In this document: piece by piece, positions 1 to 10,963 of the stretch
Position numbering within the stretch: position 1 is the first letter of the stretch
Layout: each line of letters starts with the position of its first letter
DNA from: Actinomadura luteofluorescens
GTDB taxonomy: Bacteria > Actinomycetota > Actinomycetes > Streptosporangiales > Streptosporangiaceae
Assembly: GCF_013409365.1 (NCBI RefSeq)
Contig: NZ_JACCBA010000001.1
Coordinates: 9,362,001-9,426,000, forward strand
Length of the DNA: 64,000 nt
Direction: 5' to 3'
Translations under genes and position numbers: made by a program
The notes under the pieces: model-generated
Database searches by the model: none
Told to the model about the DNA's origin: nothing
The model's input: the letters and a program-made list of their open reading frames with translations, nothing else

Positions 1-1941
1 CAGCACCAGCAGCAGGATGTGGGTGACCATCCCCACGAGCTGGGAGGCGCCCACGCTCGCGACGGCGAGGGCGGGCCGGACGCCCGAGCGCTGCAGGTAG
101 CGCGTGTTGACGGCGACGCCGCCTACGGCCGCCGGCGCGACCAGCTTCACGAACGACGCCGCCAGCTGCACCAGGACCGTCCGCCACAGCGGCAGCCGCT
201 CGGGGACGAACCCCATCAGCATGAACGCGGCGGCGACATAGGTGAGCGCCGCCGCCCCGAGGGCCGCCGCCACCCAGTGCCAGCTCGCCGTGGCCGCCAG
301 ACGGCCGATGTCCAGGCTCGTCACCTGCGGGATGACGATGTACGCCGCGACCGACAGCGCCACGATGCTGACGATGGTCCGGGGCCGGAACCGCTCCAGC
401 TTGGCCGGGGGCGCCTCCGTCTCCGGCTTCAGCCGGACGATCTGCTCCCGGATGCGGGTCAGCAGGTCCTTGTGGCGCCGCAGCGCGGTGCGGGTCTCCC
501 GCGACAGCGCCACCCGCTGGAGCAGCGGCACCGCCCCGCCGAGGGCCTCCTCGCCCAGCACCGGCGCCGCGGTCCGCACCGCCCGCTCCGGCCCCGTGCG
601 CAGCGCCAGGGTCGTGAGCAGCTGCGCGAGGTCCAGGCGCAGCGCCAGGTCGCCGGCCGCGGTCTCCCCGGACCGCAGGTCGGTGAGGTAGGCGAGGCCG
701 TCGTCGCCGACCAGGACCGCCTCGCCCTCCAGCCGCCGGTGCGCGAGCCGCCCCGCCTGCAGGGACCGGAACTGCCGCCACACGTCCGCCAGCAGCTCGT
801 CGGTGACCTCCCCGTCGGGGACGTCCCCGAGCCGCCGCCCCGGGACGTGCTCGTAGGCCAGCAGCGCCGCCTCGGTGCCGACCTCGCACGTGCCGACGAG
901 CCGCGGCGTCCGGGCGCCCGCGGCGTCCACCGCGTACGCCATCAGCGACTCCAGTTCCAGGGACCGGCGCAGCGACCGCAGCGTCCGCCCCGTCGTGGCG
1001 CCGCGCAGCCGCAGCAGCCGCCAGACCCGGTACAGCAGCCCGGCGGTCTGCTGGTCGCGGTCCAGGACGCGGACCTCGATGTCCCAGTCGCCGTGCGCCC
1101 CCCGGCCCGCCGGGAGCCGGGCGCCGTACCCGTCCTGGGGGCAGGAGGCGAGGGCGACGCCGTAGCGGCGGCTCTCGTCGGCGGCGTGCGCGTCGTCCAG
1201 GCGCGCCCCCCGCTGCGGGCGCAGGCCGAGCCGTTCGAGCGCGGCCACCACGGCCGCGCCGGACGGGCGCGGGTTCGGCGTCCCGACCGCGTAGAGGGTG
1301 CCGTGGCCGATGGCGCGGCCCAGCAGGTAGGTGGCCGCCAGCGCGGCGACGGAGGCGTAGGACGCGGTCAGCCCCGTCAGCGCCGCCAGCCCGATCATGG
1401 TCCAGGTCGCGGCCTGCCAGCGGGCGCGGCCCGCCATCCCGACCGCGCTGACGAACGCGATCACCGGGGCGATGTCGGTGTGCACCGGCGCGGTCTCGGT
1501 GCCGCCCCAGATCAGCGAGTCGAGCACGCCGCCCGGCGCGGCCCGCACCACCAGGTCGTCCAGGCCCACCGTGACGCCGAAGGCGATCATCGCGGCCAGC
1601 AGGGCGATCGCGACGCGCATGCCGTCCTTGTGGAACAGCCGCTCGATCGCGAACGCGATCGGGACGGCCAGCACCCCGAAGCTGGACACCAGCGTCGCCA
1701 GCGTCAGCAGCGGCCGCGGCGCGTGCGCGGTGCCCTGCGCGATGTCGGTCTGCAGGCCGTGGGTCGTCTGCTGCGCGATCGACACCAGCAGCATCACCGC
1801 CGCCAGCCCCACCACGGACGCCGCGAACCGGATGGCGTCGGAGGGCCGGCGGATCCGGTACGGCTGGGCGGGCTCGTCGACGGGCGCGGCCGCGGCGGCG
1901 CCCTGCGCCGGGCGCACCGCGCCGTCGTGGGTCTGTGTCAC
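1..1941 (-). CDS. YbhN/MprF-type flippase-domain membrane protein with a kinase-like middle domain (3' end missing)
   Basis: The frame is open on the minus strand from a GTG at 1941 to the window edge, so at least 647 residues are visible and the C-terminus is missing. The N-terminal third has several hydrophobic membrane segments (for example VVGLAAVMLLV). The middle third has HRRLEGEAVLVGDDG followed by LTDL, which resembles the catalytic HxDLxxxN loop of protein/aminoglycoside kinases but lacks the key Asp. The last visible part, with ASFVKLVAPAAVGGVAVNTRYLQ, matches the lysylphosphatidylglycerol synthetase/YbhN (UPF0104) membrane domain. Proteins of this layout are usually annotated as flippase-domain or TIGR00374 proteins; substrate unknown. 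No strong ribosome site precedes the GTG, so the start is tentative. Confidence 0.8.
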   Translation of the reverse strand, partial: MTQTHDGAVRPAQGAAAAAPVDEPAQPYRIRRPSDAIRFAASVVGLAAVMLLVSIAQQTTHGLQTDIAQGTAHAPRPLLTLATLVSSFGVLAVPIAFAIERLFHKDGMRVAIALLAAMIAFGVTVGLDDLVVRAAPGGVLDSLIWGGTETAPVHTDIAPVIAFVSAVGMAGRARWQAATWTMIGLAALTGLTASYASVAALAATYLLGRAIGHGTLYAVGTPNPRPSGAAVVAALERLGLRPQRGARLDDAHAADESRRYGVALASCPQDGYGARLPAGRGAHGDWDIEVRVLDRDQQTAGLLYRVWRLLRLRGATTGRTLRSLRRSLELESLMAYAVDAAGARTPRLVGTCEVGTEAALLAYEHVPGRRLGDVPDGEVTDELLADVWRQFRSLQAGRLAHRRLEGEAVLVGDDGLAYLTDLRSGETAAGDLALRLDLAQLLTTLALRTGPERAVRTAAPVLGEEALGGAVPLLQRVALSRETRTALRRHKDLLTRIREQIVRLKPETEAPPAKLERFRPRTIVSIVALSVAAYIVIPQVTSLDIGRLAATASWHWVAAALGAAALTYVAAAFMLMGFVPERLPLWRTVLVQLAASFVKLVAPAAVGGVAVNTRYLQRSGVRPALAVASVGASQLVGMVTHILLLVL

Positions 1942-2187
1942 GCCGTACCGCCGCCCTGACCATCCGCCATCGTGATCAGCGTCCCAGACCCGGCGGCGCG
2001 CCGTCGAGTCGCGGGGCCGCCGCCGGGACGCGCGTCCATCCCGCAGCCTCATCTCCCCGCCCCCGTGCGGCCCGGAACCGTCGCGTCCCAGGTGAGTCAG
2101 CACATGGTACTCGCCGGTACGGCCCCGGCGCCCGGCGGCGCGGCCCCTTGCGGCGGGCCGGAACGACGTCGCGGACGCGCCTTTGGG

Positions 2188-2193
2188 TAGGGT
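2188..2193 (+). promoter_or_regulatory. Possible -10 box for the gcvP transcript
   Basis: TAGGGT fits the actinobacterial TANNNT -10 pattern and lies about 30 bases before the first conserved base of the glycine riboswitch. No convincing -35 is visible. This is inference only. Confidence 0.3.
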
Positions 2194-2220
2194 TCGACCT
2201 AGGACATGCCGTCGACCCTG

Positions 2221-2415
2221 TGCGGGAGAGACCCCACGCCGCCAGCGTGGGGCGCCGAAGGGGCAACCTCCCCGGAACCTCTCAGGCAAAAGGACCGCGC
2301 GGGCGAGGCACCTCTGGAAAGCAGGCGCCGGTCCCCCCACGGGGGCGGGCGGCTCACCGAAGGGGAAACCCCGCCGCGCGGGTGAAGCTCTCAGGTGCCG
2401 ATGACAGAGGGGGAG
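2221..2415 (+). ncRNA. Tandem glycine riboswitch upstream of gcvP
   Basis: Two consecutive aptamer-like units are visible. The first starts with GCGGGAGAGACC, has the conserved GCCGAAGGGGCAA, and continues with CTCAGGCAAAAGGACCGC and CCTCTGGAAAGC up to about 2322. The second has CACCGAAGGGGAAACCCC, then GGTGAAGCTCTCAGGTGCCG and ATGACAGAGGGGGA up to about 2414. These are the hallmark blocks of the gcvT-type glycine aptamer. The position, about 60 bases before gcvP, fits the known role of sensing glycine and switching on the cleavage system. The gcvP ribosome site and start follow directly. Confidence 0.93.
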
Positions 2416-2477
2416 ACCGGCCCGCCGGCCAGCGCCGGCGGCGCACCTGAGCGACCGCAGCAGCCAGGAGGCCCTCC

Positions 2478-5348
<2,871 letters not shown>

Positions 5349-5356
5349 ATTGGATT

Positions 5357-5406
5357 GTGGTTGTTCTGGGTGAGGCGCCTGGGGGCGCCTCACCCAGAAC
5401 AACCAC
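5357..5406 (+). terminator. Perfect 23-bp stem hairpin after gcvP
   Basis: The arms 5357-5379 and 5384-5406 are exact reverse complements, with a 4-base loop. The hairpin starts 8 bases after the gcvP stop and has no U-tract, as is common in actinomycetes. Thirteen bases of its right arm (CCAGAACAACCAC) recur at 32311-32323 after menD. Confidence 0.8.
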
Positions 5407-5822
5407 GTGCGATCGCTGTGTTTATTGCAGTGCTCTCCTCCTTCGGGCCTGGCGGCCCTCCATCGTCGGGCACCGCGTGCGATCGCTGGCATCGCTTCGA
5501 CTCGCCTGGCGGCTCGCTGCGCGATCAGGTTCTCGCTTTGCTCGAACCTGCCTTCGGACGCGATCGCGGTGGTTCGGGTCGCTGGTGGCTTGGGGGTGGG
5601 CTGGGCGCCGTTCACGTCGTCTTGATGGTCGGCGATGATCGCGCGGGCCTGGGGGCCGCCGGTTGGGTGCTGTCGCGCGTGGCGCCGGGCTTGGCGGGGC
5701 GCGGGGGCGGCACGGGCGATGGATTTGTGATCTTGCTTGGGTTTTGGGTGTCGTCGCGGGACGGGGGCGGCGCGGATCGCTACGCTCTTTGCGGACCCCG
5801 ACCCCCAGAGGGCAGAAGAGCG
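5407..5822. other. Intergenic stretch with palindromic elements, no gene seen
   Basis: About 415 bases lie between the gcvP hairpin and the TPR gene. The stretch holds three copies of the 8-base palindrome GCGATCGC (5409, 5479, 5560), a small AGGTTC/GAACCT hairpin near 5527-5549, and a 20-base segment (5502-5521) found again at 6963-6982. Reading frames here have poor amino-acid content and no supported start, so I call no gene. The promoter of the TPR gene presumably lies in the last 150 bases, but I cannot place it. Confidence 0.6.
5502..5521 (+). repeat. Dispersed intergenic repeat, copy 1
   Basis: TCGCCTGGCGGCTCGCTGCG is identical to 6963-6982. Both copies are intergenic and near GGCATCGCTTCG motifs (5488 and 7004), so the repeat family is wider than the 20 bases. 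Confidence 0.7.
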
Positions 5823-6932
5823 ATGATCGAGTCTCCGGACGCGGTATCCGACGACGCGGCGCGACTGTGCGAGGAGGCCCGCGGCCTCGCCGAGGACGGT
5901 GAGGCCGAGCGGGCCGCACTGCTGTTCGAGAGGGTGCTCGCACTGGGCGACACCCCGTTCCGGGCGCGGGCGGCGCTGGGGCTGGCGGTCGTCCTCGACG
6001 ACGCCGGGCACGTCGAGCGCGCCCGGGAGGCCGACCGGGCCGCGATCGCCACCGCCGACCCCGAGTACGGGCCGCGCGCCGCCTACCACCTGGCGCTCAC
6101 CCACGAACGGGCCGGCGAGCAGGAGCGGGCGGCGCCCGCCTGGCGGGTCGTGGTCGACTTCGGCAACCCCGCCTACCTGCCGCCCGCCCACCTGGCCCTC
6201 GCCCGGATCGCCGACGACGCCGGCGACTTCGACACCGCCCGCGGCCACTGGGAGGCGGTGATCGCGACCGGGGACGCCGAGTACGGGCCGCCCGCCGCGC
6301 ACGACCTGGCCCAGCGGCTGCTGGAGCGCGACGAGCCCGCCCGGGCCCAGCGAGCCCTGACCGCCGGGCTCAAACTGATCGACCGGGGCACCGACCCCTA
6401 CGCGTACGGCAGGCTCGCCGTCGCGCTCGGCATCTCCTACCTCGACCAGGCGATCGGCGCGTTCGGCGCGGCGCTGGGGGAGGAGCCGACCGACCCGGAG
6501 GTCGGGCCGCTGGCCACCGAGCTGCTCGCGCGGACGCTGCCGCTGCGGGGGCGGGGCGCCGAGGCGGGCGAGGTGTGGCGGCGGGGGCTCGCCGAGCCCG
6601 GCACCGCCGGGCAGGTGCGGGCGCGGCTGCGCCGCGACTTCGGCGACTCCGACGACGACGGCGACCTGTGGTGGGAGCCGGTCGTCGAGCACGCCGTGTC
6701 CGACGGGACGCTCCCCGCCCTCGCCGGCGAGGCGTTCGGCGCCCTCGACCACATGTACGCGCTGCTCGCCGTCCGGTACGCCGAGCGCCGGGCGGGCGAC
6801 GCCCGCGAGACCCTCGGCAGTGCCGTCCGGGTGCCGGGCGGCTACGCGTGGGGGCCGCTGCTGCACGAGAGCTTCGCCGAGCGGTTCCGCCTGGCGACCG
6901 GCTCGGCCGCCCCGGACCTGACCGAGGGCTAG
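5823..6932 (+). CDS. Tetratricopeptide-repeat protein
   Basis: The 369-residue product is alpha-helical and Ala-rich, with about 35-residue repeats recognisable by recurring blocks such as AALGLAVVLDDAGHVERAREAD, AAYHLALTHERAGEQERAAPAW and AHLALARIADDAGDFDTARGHW. Two copies share DPEYGPRAA/DAEYGPPAA. No catalytic motif or signal peptide is visible, so it is probably a cytoplasmic scaffold; partners are unknown. The ATG at 5823 follows the purine-rich AGAGGGCAGAAGAG. The frame is open upstream to 5355, but that part is translated intergenic repeat. It stands alone between two palindromic intergenic regions. Confidence 0.75.
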   Translation: MIESPDAVSDDAARLCEEARGLAEDGEAERAALLFERVLALGDTPFRARAALGLAVVLDDAGHVERAREADRAAIATADPEYGPRAAYHLALTHERAGEQERAAPAWRVVVDFGNPAYLPPAHLALARIADDAGDFDTARGHWEAVIATGDAEYGPPAAHDLAQRLLERDEPARAQRALTAGLKLIDRGTDPYAYGRLAVALGISYLDQAIGAFGAALGEEPTDPEVGPLATELLARTLPLRGRGAEAGEVWRRGLAEPGTAGQVRARLRRDFGDSDDDGDLWWEPVVEHAVSDGTLPALAGEAFGALDHMYALLAVRYAERRAGDARETLGSAVRVPGGYAWGPLLHESFAERFRLATGSAAPDLTEG

Positions 6933-6962
6933 GCGGTTTTTTCGCAGTCCCGGCCACTTCGC

Positions 6963-6982
6963 TCGCCTGGCGGCTCGCTGCG
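6963..6982 (+). repeat. Dispersed intergenic repeat, copy 2
   Basis: Exact copy of the 20 bases at 5502-5521, here about 30 bases after the TPR gene stop and next to a nested palindrome (6996-7074). Confidence 0.7.
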
Positions 6983-6995
6983 TGACCGTGCCTGG

Positions 6996-7074
6996 GCGAA
7001 CGCGGCATCGCTTCGCGATCTGCCCGGTTCCGCTCGCCTCCGGCCTCGCTACACCGGGCAGTTCACGCGTTCGC
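6996..7074. terminator. Nested palindromic intergenic element between convergent genes
   Basis: The outer arms GCGAACGCG (6996-7004) and CGCGTTCGC (7066-7074) enclose a small hairpin ATCGC-TTC-GCGAT (7007-7019) and a second stem TGCCCGGT (7021-7028) / ACCGGGCA (7053-7060). It sits between the TPR gene and the convergent PPOX gene, so it may serve as a bidirectional terminator; the elaborate folding is more than a terminator needs. Confidence 0.6.
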
Positions 7075-7093
7075 GCGCGCTTCGAGACAGGCG

Positions 7094-7519
7094 CTAGCCG
7101 GCGATGGCGCGCTCGGCGATCACCTTGGTGATGCGGGCGCGGACGAGGTACTCGGTGGGGACGGCGTTGCGCCGCCCGAACTCCTCGGCCCGGTCGGCGC
7201 CCATGTAACGGCCGCCGATGACCGTCGCCCAGCGCAGCACCTCGTCCAGGTCCTCGACGAGGGACGCCTCGGCCTGGATCAGCACGTACGAGTACGGCGG
7301 CGTCTGGTCGTCGACGCACACGGACAGGCGCGGGTCGCGGGCGAGAACGCGGCCCTTGACGCTCTGGCGGCCCGTGTTGAACAGCAGGTCGTCGCCGTCG
7401 AGGACGAACCAGATCGGCGTCACGTGCGGCGTCCCGTCCTTGCGGGTCACAGCGGCCTTGCCCGTCCGGGTGCCCTCCATGGCGAACGCGCGCCACTCGC
7501 TGTCGGTCATCGTCTCCAT
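7094..7519 (-). CDS. PPOX-class, probably F420-dependent, oxidoreductase
   Basis: The 141-residue protein has the split-barrel pattern of the pyridoxamine-phosphate-oxidase-like superfamily: GKAAVTRKDGTPHVTPIWFVLDGDDLLFNTG, then KGRVLARDPRLSVCVDD. In actinomycetes, proteins of this size and pattern are mostly F420- or flavin-binding reductases of unknown physiological substrate. The start METMTD was chosen because upstream residues are low-complexity; the ATG at 7511-7513 on the same strand would remove the first three residues. It is divergent from the hydrolase gene with only 51 bases between them. Confidence 0.85.
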   Translation of the reverse strand: METMTDSEWRAFAMEGTRTGKAAVTRKDGTPHVTPIWFVLDGDDLLFNTGRQSVKGRVLARDPRLSVCVDDQTPPYSYVLIQAEASLVEDLDEVLRWATVIGGRYMGADRAEEFGRRNAVPTEYLVRARITKVIAERAIAG

Positions 7520-7570
7520 AGGCCCAGTCTGCCGCACGGCCCCTCCGCGGCCGCCGCTACCGTGAGTCAT

Positions 7571-8188
7571 ATGAAGGTCGCGACGGTGCATGGGCCCGCC
7601 GAGGTGCTGCTGGACGAGGTAAAGGATCCGGCGTTCCTGCTGGTGCTGACGCACGGCTCGAACGGGGGAGTGGAGGCGCCCGACCTGCTGGCGGTGCGGG
7701 CGGAGGCGTTGCGGCTCGGCGGCGCCGTCGCGCGGGTGACGCAGCCGTTCCGGCTCGCCGGGCGGCGGGCGCCCGGCCCGGCGGCCAAGCAGGACGAGGC
7801 GTGGCTGGAGATCGTCGCGGTCCTGCGCGAGAGATTCGGGGACGTCCCGCTGGTGCAGGGCGGCCGCAGCAACGGGGCGCGGGTGGCGTGCCGGACGGCG
7901 GCGGCAGCCGGAGCGGCGGGCGTGGTGGCGCTGGCGTTCCCGCTGCACCCGCCGGGCAGGCCGGAGAAGACCCGCGTGGACGAGTTGCGGTCGGCGGGGG
8001 TGGAGGTCCTCGTCGTCAACGGCGACCGCGACCCGTTCGGCGTGCCCGCCCCCGTGGACGCGGCGGAGGTCGCGGTCCTGCCGGGAGAGCGGCACGACCT
8101 CGGCAAGGATCCCGCGGCGGTCGGCCGGGCCGTGGAGCCTTGGCTCAGACGTTGGACGGCCCGTCCGGTGCGGACGGGCCGGAAGTAG
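7571..8188 (+). CDS. Small alpha/beta hydrolase of the TEX30/KANL3 type
   Basis: The 205-residue product has LVLTHGSNGG near the N-terminus (oxyanion-hole region), a nucleophile elbow QGGRSNGARVA (Ser about 101), an acid in LVVNGDRDPFG and a late His in ERHDLGK. This is the compact alpha/beta-hydrolase layout seen in KANL3/TEX30-like proteins; the substrate is unknown. The ATG at 7571 has no strong Shine-Dalgarno sequence and lies within 51 bases of the divergent PPOX gene, so the transcript leader must be short. Confidence 0.8.
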   Translation: MKVATVHGPAEVLLDEVKDPAFLLVLTHGSNGGVEAPDLLAVRAEALRLGGAVARVTQPFRLAGRRAPGPAAKQDEAWLEIVAVLRERFGDVPLVQGGRSNGARVACRTAAAAGAAGVVALAFPLHPPGRPEKTRVDELRSAGVEVLVVNGDRDPFGVPAPVDAAEVAVLPGERHDLGKDPAAVGRAVEPWLRRWTARPVRTGRK

Positions 8189-8285
8189 GGTCGCTCCGGG
8201 CCCGGTGCGGGCCCAGAGGCCGGTGGTGGGCGGGCGTGCCCCCGAGGATGATCACCCGTTTGAACTAGTCCCCCGTGGAGACCGC

Positions 8286-8489
8286 TCAAGCGGCGGACGT
8301 GGCCTGCGCGTCCGTCGGCCGGTGCGGCGCGATGACTCCCCCGTCGGGCAGCAGCTCACCGGTGTCCTCGAACAGCACGACTCCGTTGCACAGCAGGCTC
8401 CACCCCTGCTCGGGGTGCGAGGCCAGCGTGCGGGCGGCGTCGCGGTCGGGTGCGTTGTGGGAGGGACAGAGCGGCTGGTGCGGGCACAT
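8286..8489 (-). CDS. DUF5999 family small protein
   Basis: The 67-residue product starts MCPHQPLCPSHNAPDRDAAR and has the family core HPEQGWSLLCNGVVLFEDTG followed by ELLPDG. This family is widespread and short in actinomycetes; function unknown. The paired Cys/His near the N-terminus (CPHxPxCP) could bind a metal, but that is inference. It stands alone, divergent from the lut operon across about 280 bases. Confidence 0.85.
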   Translation of the reverse strand: MCPHQPLCPSHNAPDRDAARTLASHPEQGWSLLCNGVVLFEDTGELLPDGGVIAPHRPTDAQATSAA

Positions 8490-8603
8490 GGCGTGCCTCC
8501 GGTCTCAACTACTGGTCGGTCGTGGTGCTTTCCTGTTCTGACGCACCCCAGTGTGGAGTGGTTCGCCCCCACCGGCCATAGCCCGTTGGGACGGTTGTCC
8601 ATT

Positions 8604-8617
8604 GGTACCGGAGTACC
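8604..8617. promoter_or_regulatory. Palindrome between DUF5999 gene and lutABC, possible operator
   Basis: GGTAC-CGGA-GTACC has perfect 5-base arms. It lies about 150 bases upstream of lutA and 115 bases upstream of the divergent DUF5999 gene. Lactate operons are often controlled by GntR-type regulators, but none is encoded beside this one. Confidence 0.35.
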
Positions 8618-8768
8618 GGACGGATGTGATCCCTCCCACTCCGGGGTGCCACGCAGTAGCGTCCCGCCCGCGCGATAACGGACGAAGAACGACACGCCGC
8701 CGGAGCCTGAAACCCCTACGATGTTCGGCGGGGGAACGGGCTTTGCAGGGGTTGGGGGAGTGAGGCCG

Positions 8769-9497
8769 GTGCGGGTCGCGCTGTCCGTCGCGTGCTTCGA
8801 GGACGTGCTGTTCCCCGGCACCGCGAAGGCCGTGACCGTGCTGCTGGAGCGGCTCGGGCACGAGGTGGCGTTCCCGCCGGGGCAGACGTGCTGCGGCCAG
8901 TTCCACTGGACCGCCGGCTACCACCGCGAGGCCGCCGGGCTCGCCCGGTCCCACGCCGCCGCGTTCGAGGGCTGCGAGGTCGTGGTGGCGCCGTCCGCGT
9001 CGTGCGCCGCGACCGTCCGCGCCGACTACCCGAAGATCGCCCGGGCGGCCCGGGACCCCGGCCTGGCGCGCGCCGCCGAGGGCCTCGCCTTCTACGAGCT
9101 GACGGAGTTCCTCGTCGACGTCCTCGGGGTCACCGACGTCGGCGCGTACTTCCCGCACCGGGTCACCTACCACCCGTCCTGCCGGTCTCTGCGCACCCTC
9201 GGCGTCGGCGACCGGCCGGTGCGGCTGCTGCGCTCGGTGCGGGGCCTCGACCTGGTGGAACTGCCGTCCGCGGGGGAGTGCTGCGGGTTCGGCGGCGCGT
9301 TCGCGATGAAGAACGCGGACGTGTCGGTCGCGATGGTGGCCGACAAGGTCCGGCACGTCCGCGACACCGGCGCGGAGGTGGTCTGCGCGGTCGACGACTC
9401 GTGCCTGGCCCACATCGGCGGCGCGCTGTCGCGGCTGCGCGGCGGCGTCCGGACGATGCACCTGGCCGAGATCCTCGCGGAGACGGGGCCGGCGTGA
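8769..9497 (+). CDS. lutA: Lactate utilisation protein A, CCG-domain Fe-S protein
   Basis: The product (242 residues) has two cysteine-rich CCG blocks, GQTCCGQFHW and GECCGFGGAFAMKN, typical of LutA/GlpC/HdrB-like iron-sulfur proteins. With LutB and LutC it forms the membrane-associated complex that oxidises L-lactate to pyruvate. I chose the GTG at 8769 because GGGGGAG ends eight bases before it; the frame is open from 8721, and GTG at 8760 is the alternative. The stop overlaps the lutB GTG by four bases, so the three genes are translationally coupled. Confidence 0.92.
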   Translation: MRVALSVACFEDVLFPGTAKAVTVLLERLGHEVAFPPGQTCCGQFHWTAGYHREAAGLARSHAAAFEGCEVVVAPSASCAATVRADYPKIARAARDPGLARAAEGLAFYELTEFLVDVLGVTDVGAYFPHRVTYHPSCRSLRTLGVGDRPVRLLRSVRGLDLVELPSAGECCGFGGAFAMKNADVSVAMVADKVRHVRDTGAEVVCAVDDSCLAHIGGALSRLRGGVRTMHLAEILAETGPA

Positions 9498-10963
9498 CGG
9501 CCTCCTCTCCGGGGACGACGCCGTCCTCCTCAGGCAGGAGCGGGCCCGTGCCGAGGCCGAAGTTCGCCGCCGCCGCGCGGCCGGAACTGGCCGACACCCG
9601 GTCACGCCGCAACCTGCGCGGCGCGACCGCCGCGTTGCGGGGGCGGGAGGCCGCCGCGGCGGCCGGGACCGCCGACTGGGAGGACCTGCGCGAGGCCGGG
9701 CGCGCCATCGGGGACGGCGCGCTGCTCGACCTCGACGCCCACCTGGAGGAGCTGGAGCGGGCCGTCACCGAGGCCGGCGGCACCGTGCACTGGGCGGCGG
9801 ACGCGGCGGAGGCGCGCCTCGTCGTCACCGGCCTGGTCCGCGCCACGGGCGCCAAGGAGGTCGTCAAGGCGGCCTCCGCGACGACCCGGGAGATCGGCCT
9901 GAACGACGCGCTGGCCCGCGCGGGCGTGACCGTCCGCGAGACCGGCGTCGCCGAGATGGTCGTGCAGCTCGGCGAGGACGCGCCGTCCCACCTGCTGTCC
10001 CCGGCCGCGCACCGCGACCGCGCGGAGATCGCGGAGCTGCTCCGGCGGGCGGTCCCGGGCGCGGGGCCCGGCCTGGCCGACGATCCCGAGGCGCTGGCCG
10101 CCGCGGCCCGCACCCACCTGCGCGACCGCTTCCTGCGCGCCCGCGTCGCGGTCACCGGCGCGAACTTCCTGGTGGCCGAGACCGGCACCCTGGTCCTGCT
10201 GGAGTCCGAGGGCAACGCGCGGATGTGCCTGACGCTCCCCGAGACGCTCATCAGCATCGCCGGTATCGACAAGGTCGTCCCGACATGGGATGACATGGAG
10301 GTGTTCCTTCAGCTCCTCCCGCGCTCGTCGACCGGCGACCGGATGACCCCGTACGTGTCGTCGTGGACGGGCGTGACGCCGGGAGACGGGCCGCGCGCCT
10401 TCCACCTCGTCCTGCTCGACAACGGCCGCACCCGCGCCCTGGCCGACGAGGTCGGCCGCGCCGCCCTGCGGTGCATCCGCTGCTCCGCCTGCTCGAACGT
10501 CTGCCCCGTCTACGAGCGGACGGGCGGGCGCCCCTACGGGCCCGTCCATCCCGGCCCGATCGGCGCGGTGCTCACCCCGCTGACGCGCGGCGTGGAGAGC
10601 GCCGCCGACGCCTCGCTGCCGTACGCGTCCACGCTCTGCGGCGCCTGCGCCGACGTCTGCCCGGTGAAGATCGACATTCCGGACGTGCTGGTTCACCTGC
10701 GGGGGAAGGTGGTCGAGTCGCGCCGGCGGCGTCCGGTTCCGACGCCCGAGATGGCGCTGATGCGCGGTCTCGCCTGGACGATGGGCGACCCGCGCCGCCA
10801 CGAGGCGGCGGTGCGGCGCGGGGTCCGGTGGGCGCGGCTGCTGTCGCGCGGAGGGCGGATCCGCCGCCTTCCCGGCCTGCTCGGCAAGTGGACCGAGGCC
10901 CGCGACCTTCCCGCGCCGCCGGCCGAGAGCTTCCGCGGCTGGTGGGACAGGACGCGCGCATGA
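9494..10963 (+). CDS. lutB: Lactate utilisation protein B, LUD domain and two 4Fe-4S motifs
   Basis: The 489-residue product begins with a LUD domain (residues about 60-300; VLLESEGNARMCLTLPE and VPTWDDMEVFLQLLPRSSTG are typical). A ferredoxin-like part follows with CIRCSACSNVCP at about residue 327 and CGACADVCPVKIDIP at about 382, each fitting a 4Fe-4S cluster. The C-terminal helical tail with RGWWDRTRA completes the family length. The GTG start overlaps the lutA stop (GTGA) and GGAGACGGGG lies before it. The function as electron-transfer subunit of lactate oxidation is by family. Confidence 0.94.
   Translation: MTASSPGTTPSSSGRSGPVPRPKFAAAARPELADTRSRRNLRGATAALRGREAAAAAGTADWEDLREAGRAIGDGALLDLDAHLEELERAVTEAGGTVHWAADAAEARLVVTGLVRATGAKEVVKAASATTREIGLNDALARAGVTVRETGVAEMVVQLGEDAPSHLLSPAAHRDRAEIAELLRRAVPGAGPGLADDPEALAAAARTHLRDRFLRARVAVTGANFLVAETGTLVLLESEGNARMCLTLPETLISIAGIDKVVPTWDDMEVFLQLLPRSSTGDRMTPYVSSWTGVTPGDGPRAFHLVLLDNGRTRALADEVGRAALRCIRCSACSNVCPVYERTGGRPYGPVHPGPIGAVLTPLTRGVESAADASLPYASTLCGACADVCPVKIDIPDVLVHLRGKVVESRRRRPVPTPEMALMRGLAWTMGDPRRHEAAVRRGVRWARLLSRGGRIRRLPGLLGKWTEARDLPAPPAESFRGWWDRTRA

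Noticed and set aside
19..1959. Plus-strand frame of 646 codons
   Set aside because: Arg/Gln/Pro-rich, no domains; it is the antisense of the clear YbhN-type membrane protein on the minus strand.
8792..10963. Plus-strand 723-codon frame joined to lutB
   Set aside because: The first 230 codons are an out-of-frame reading of lutA; only the part from GTG 9494 is LutB.
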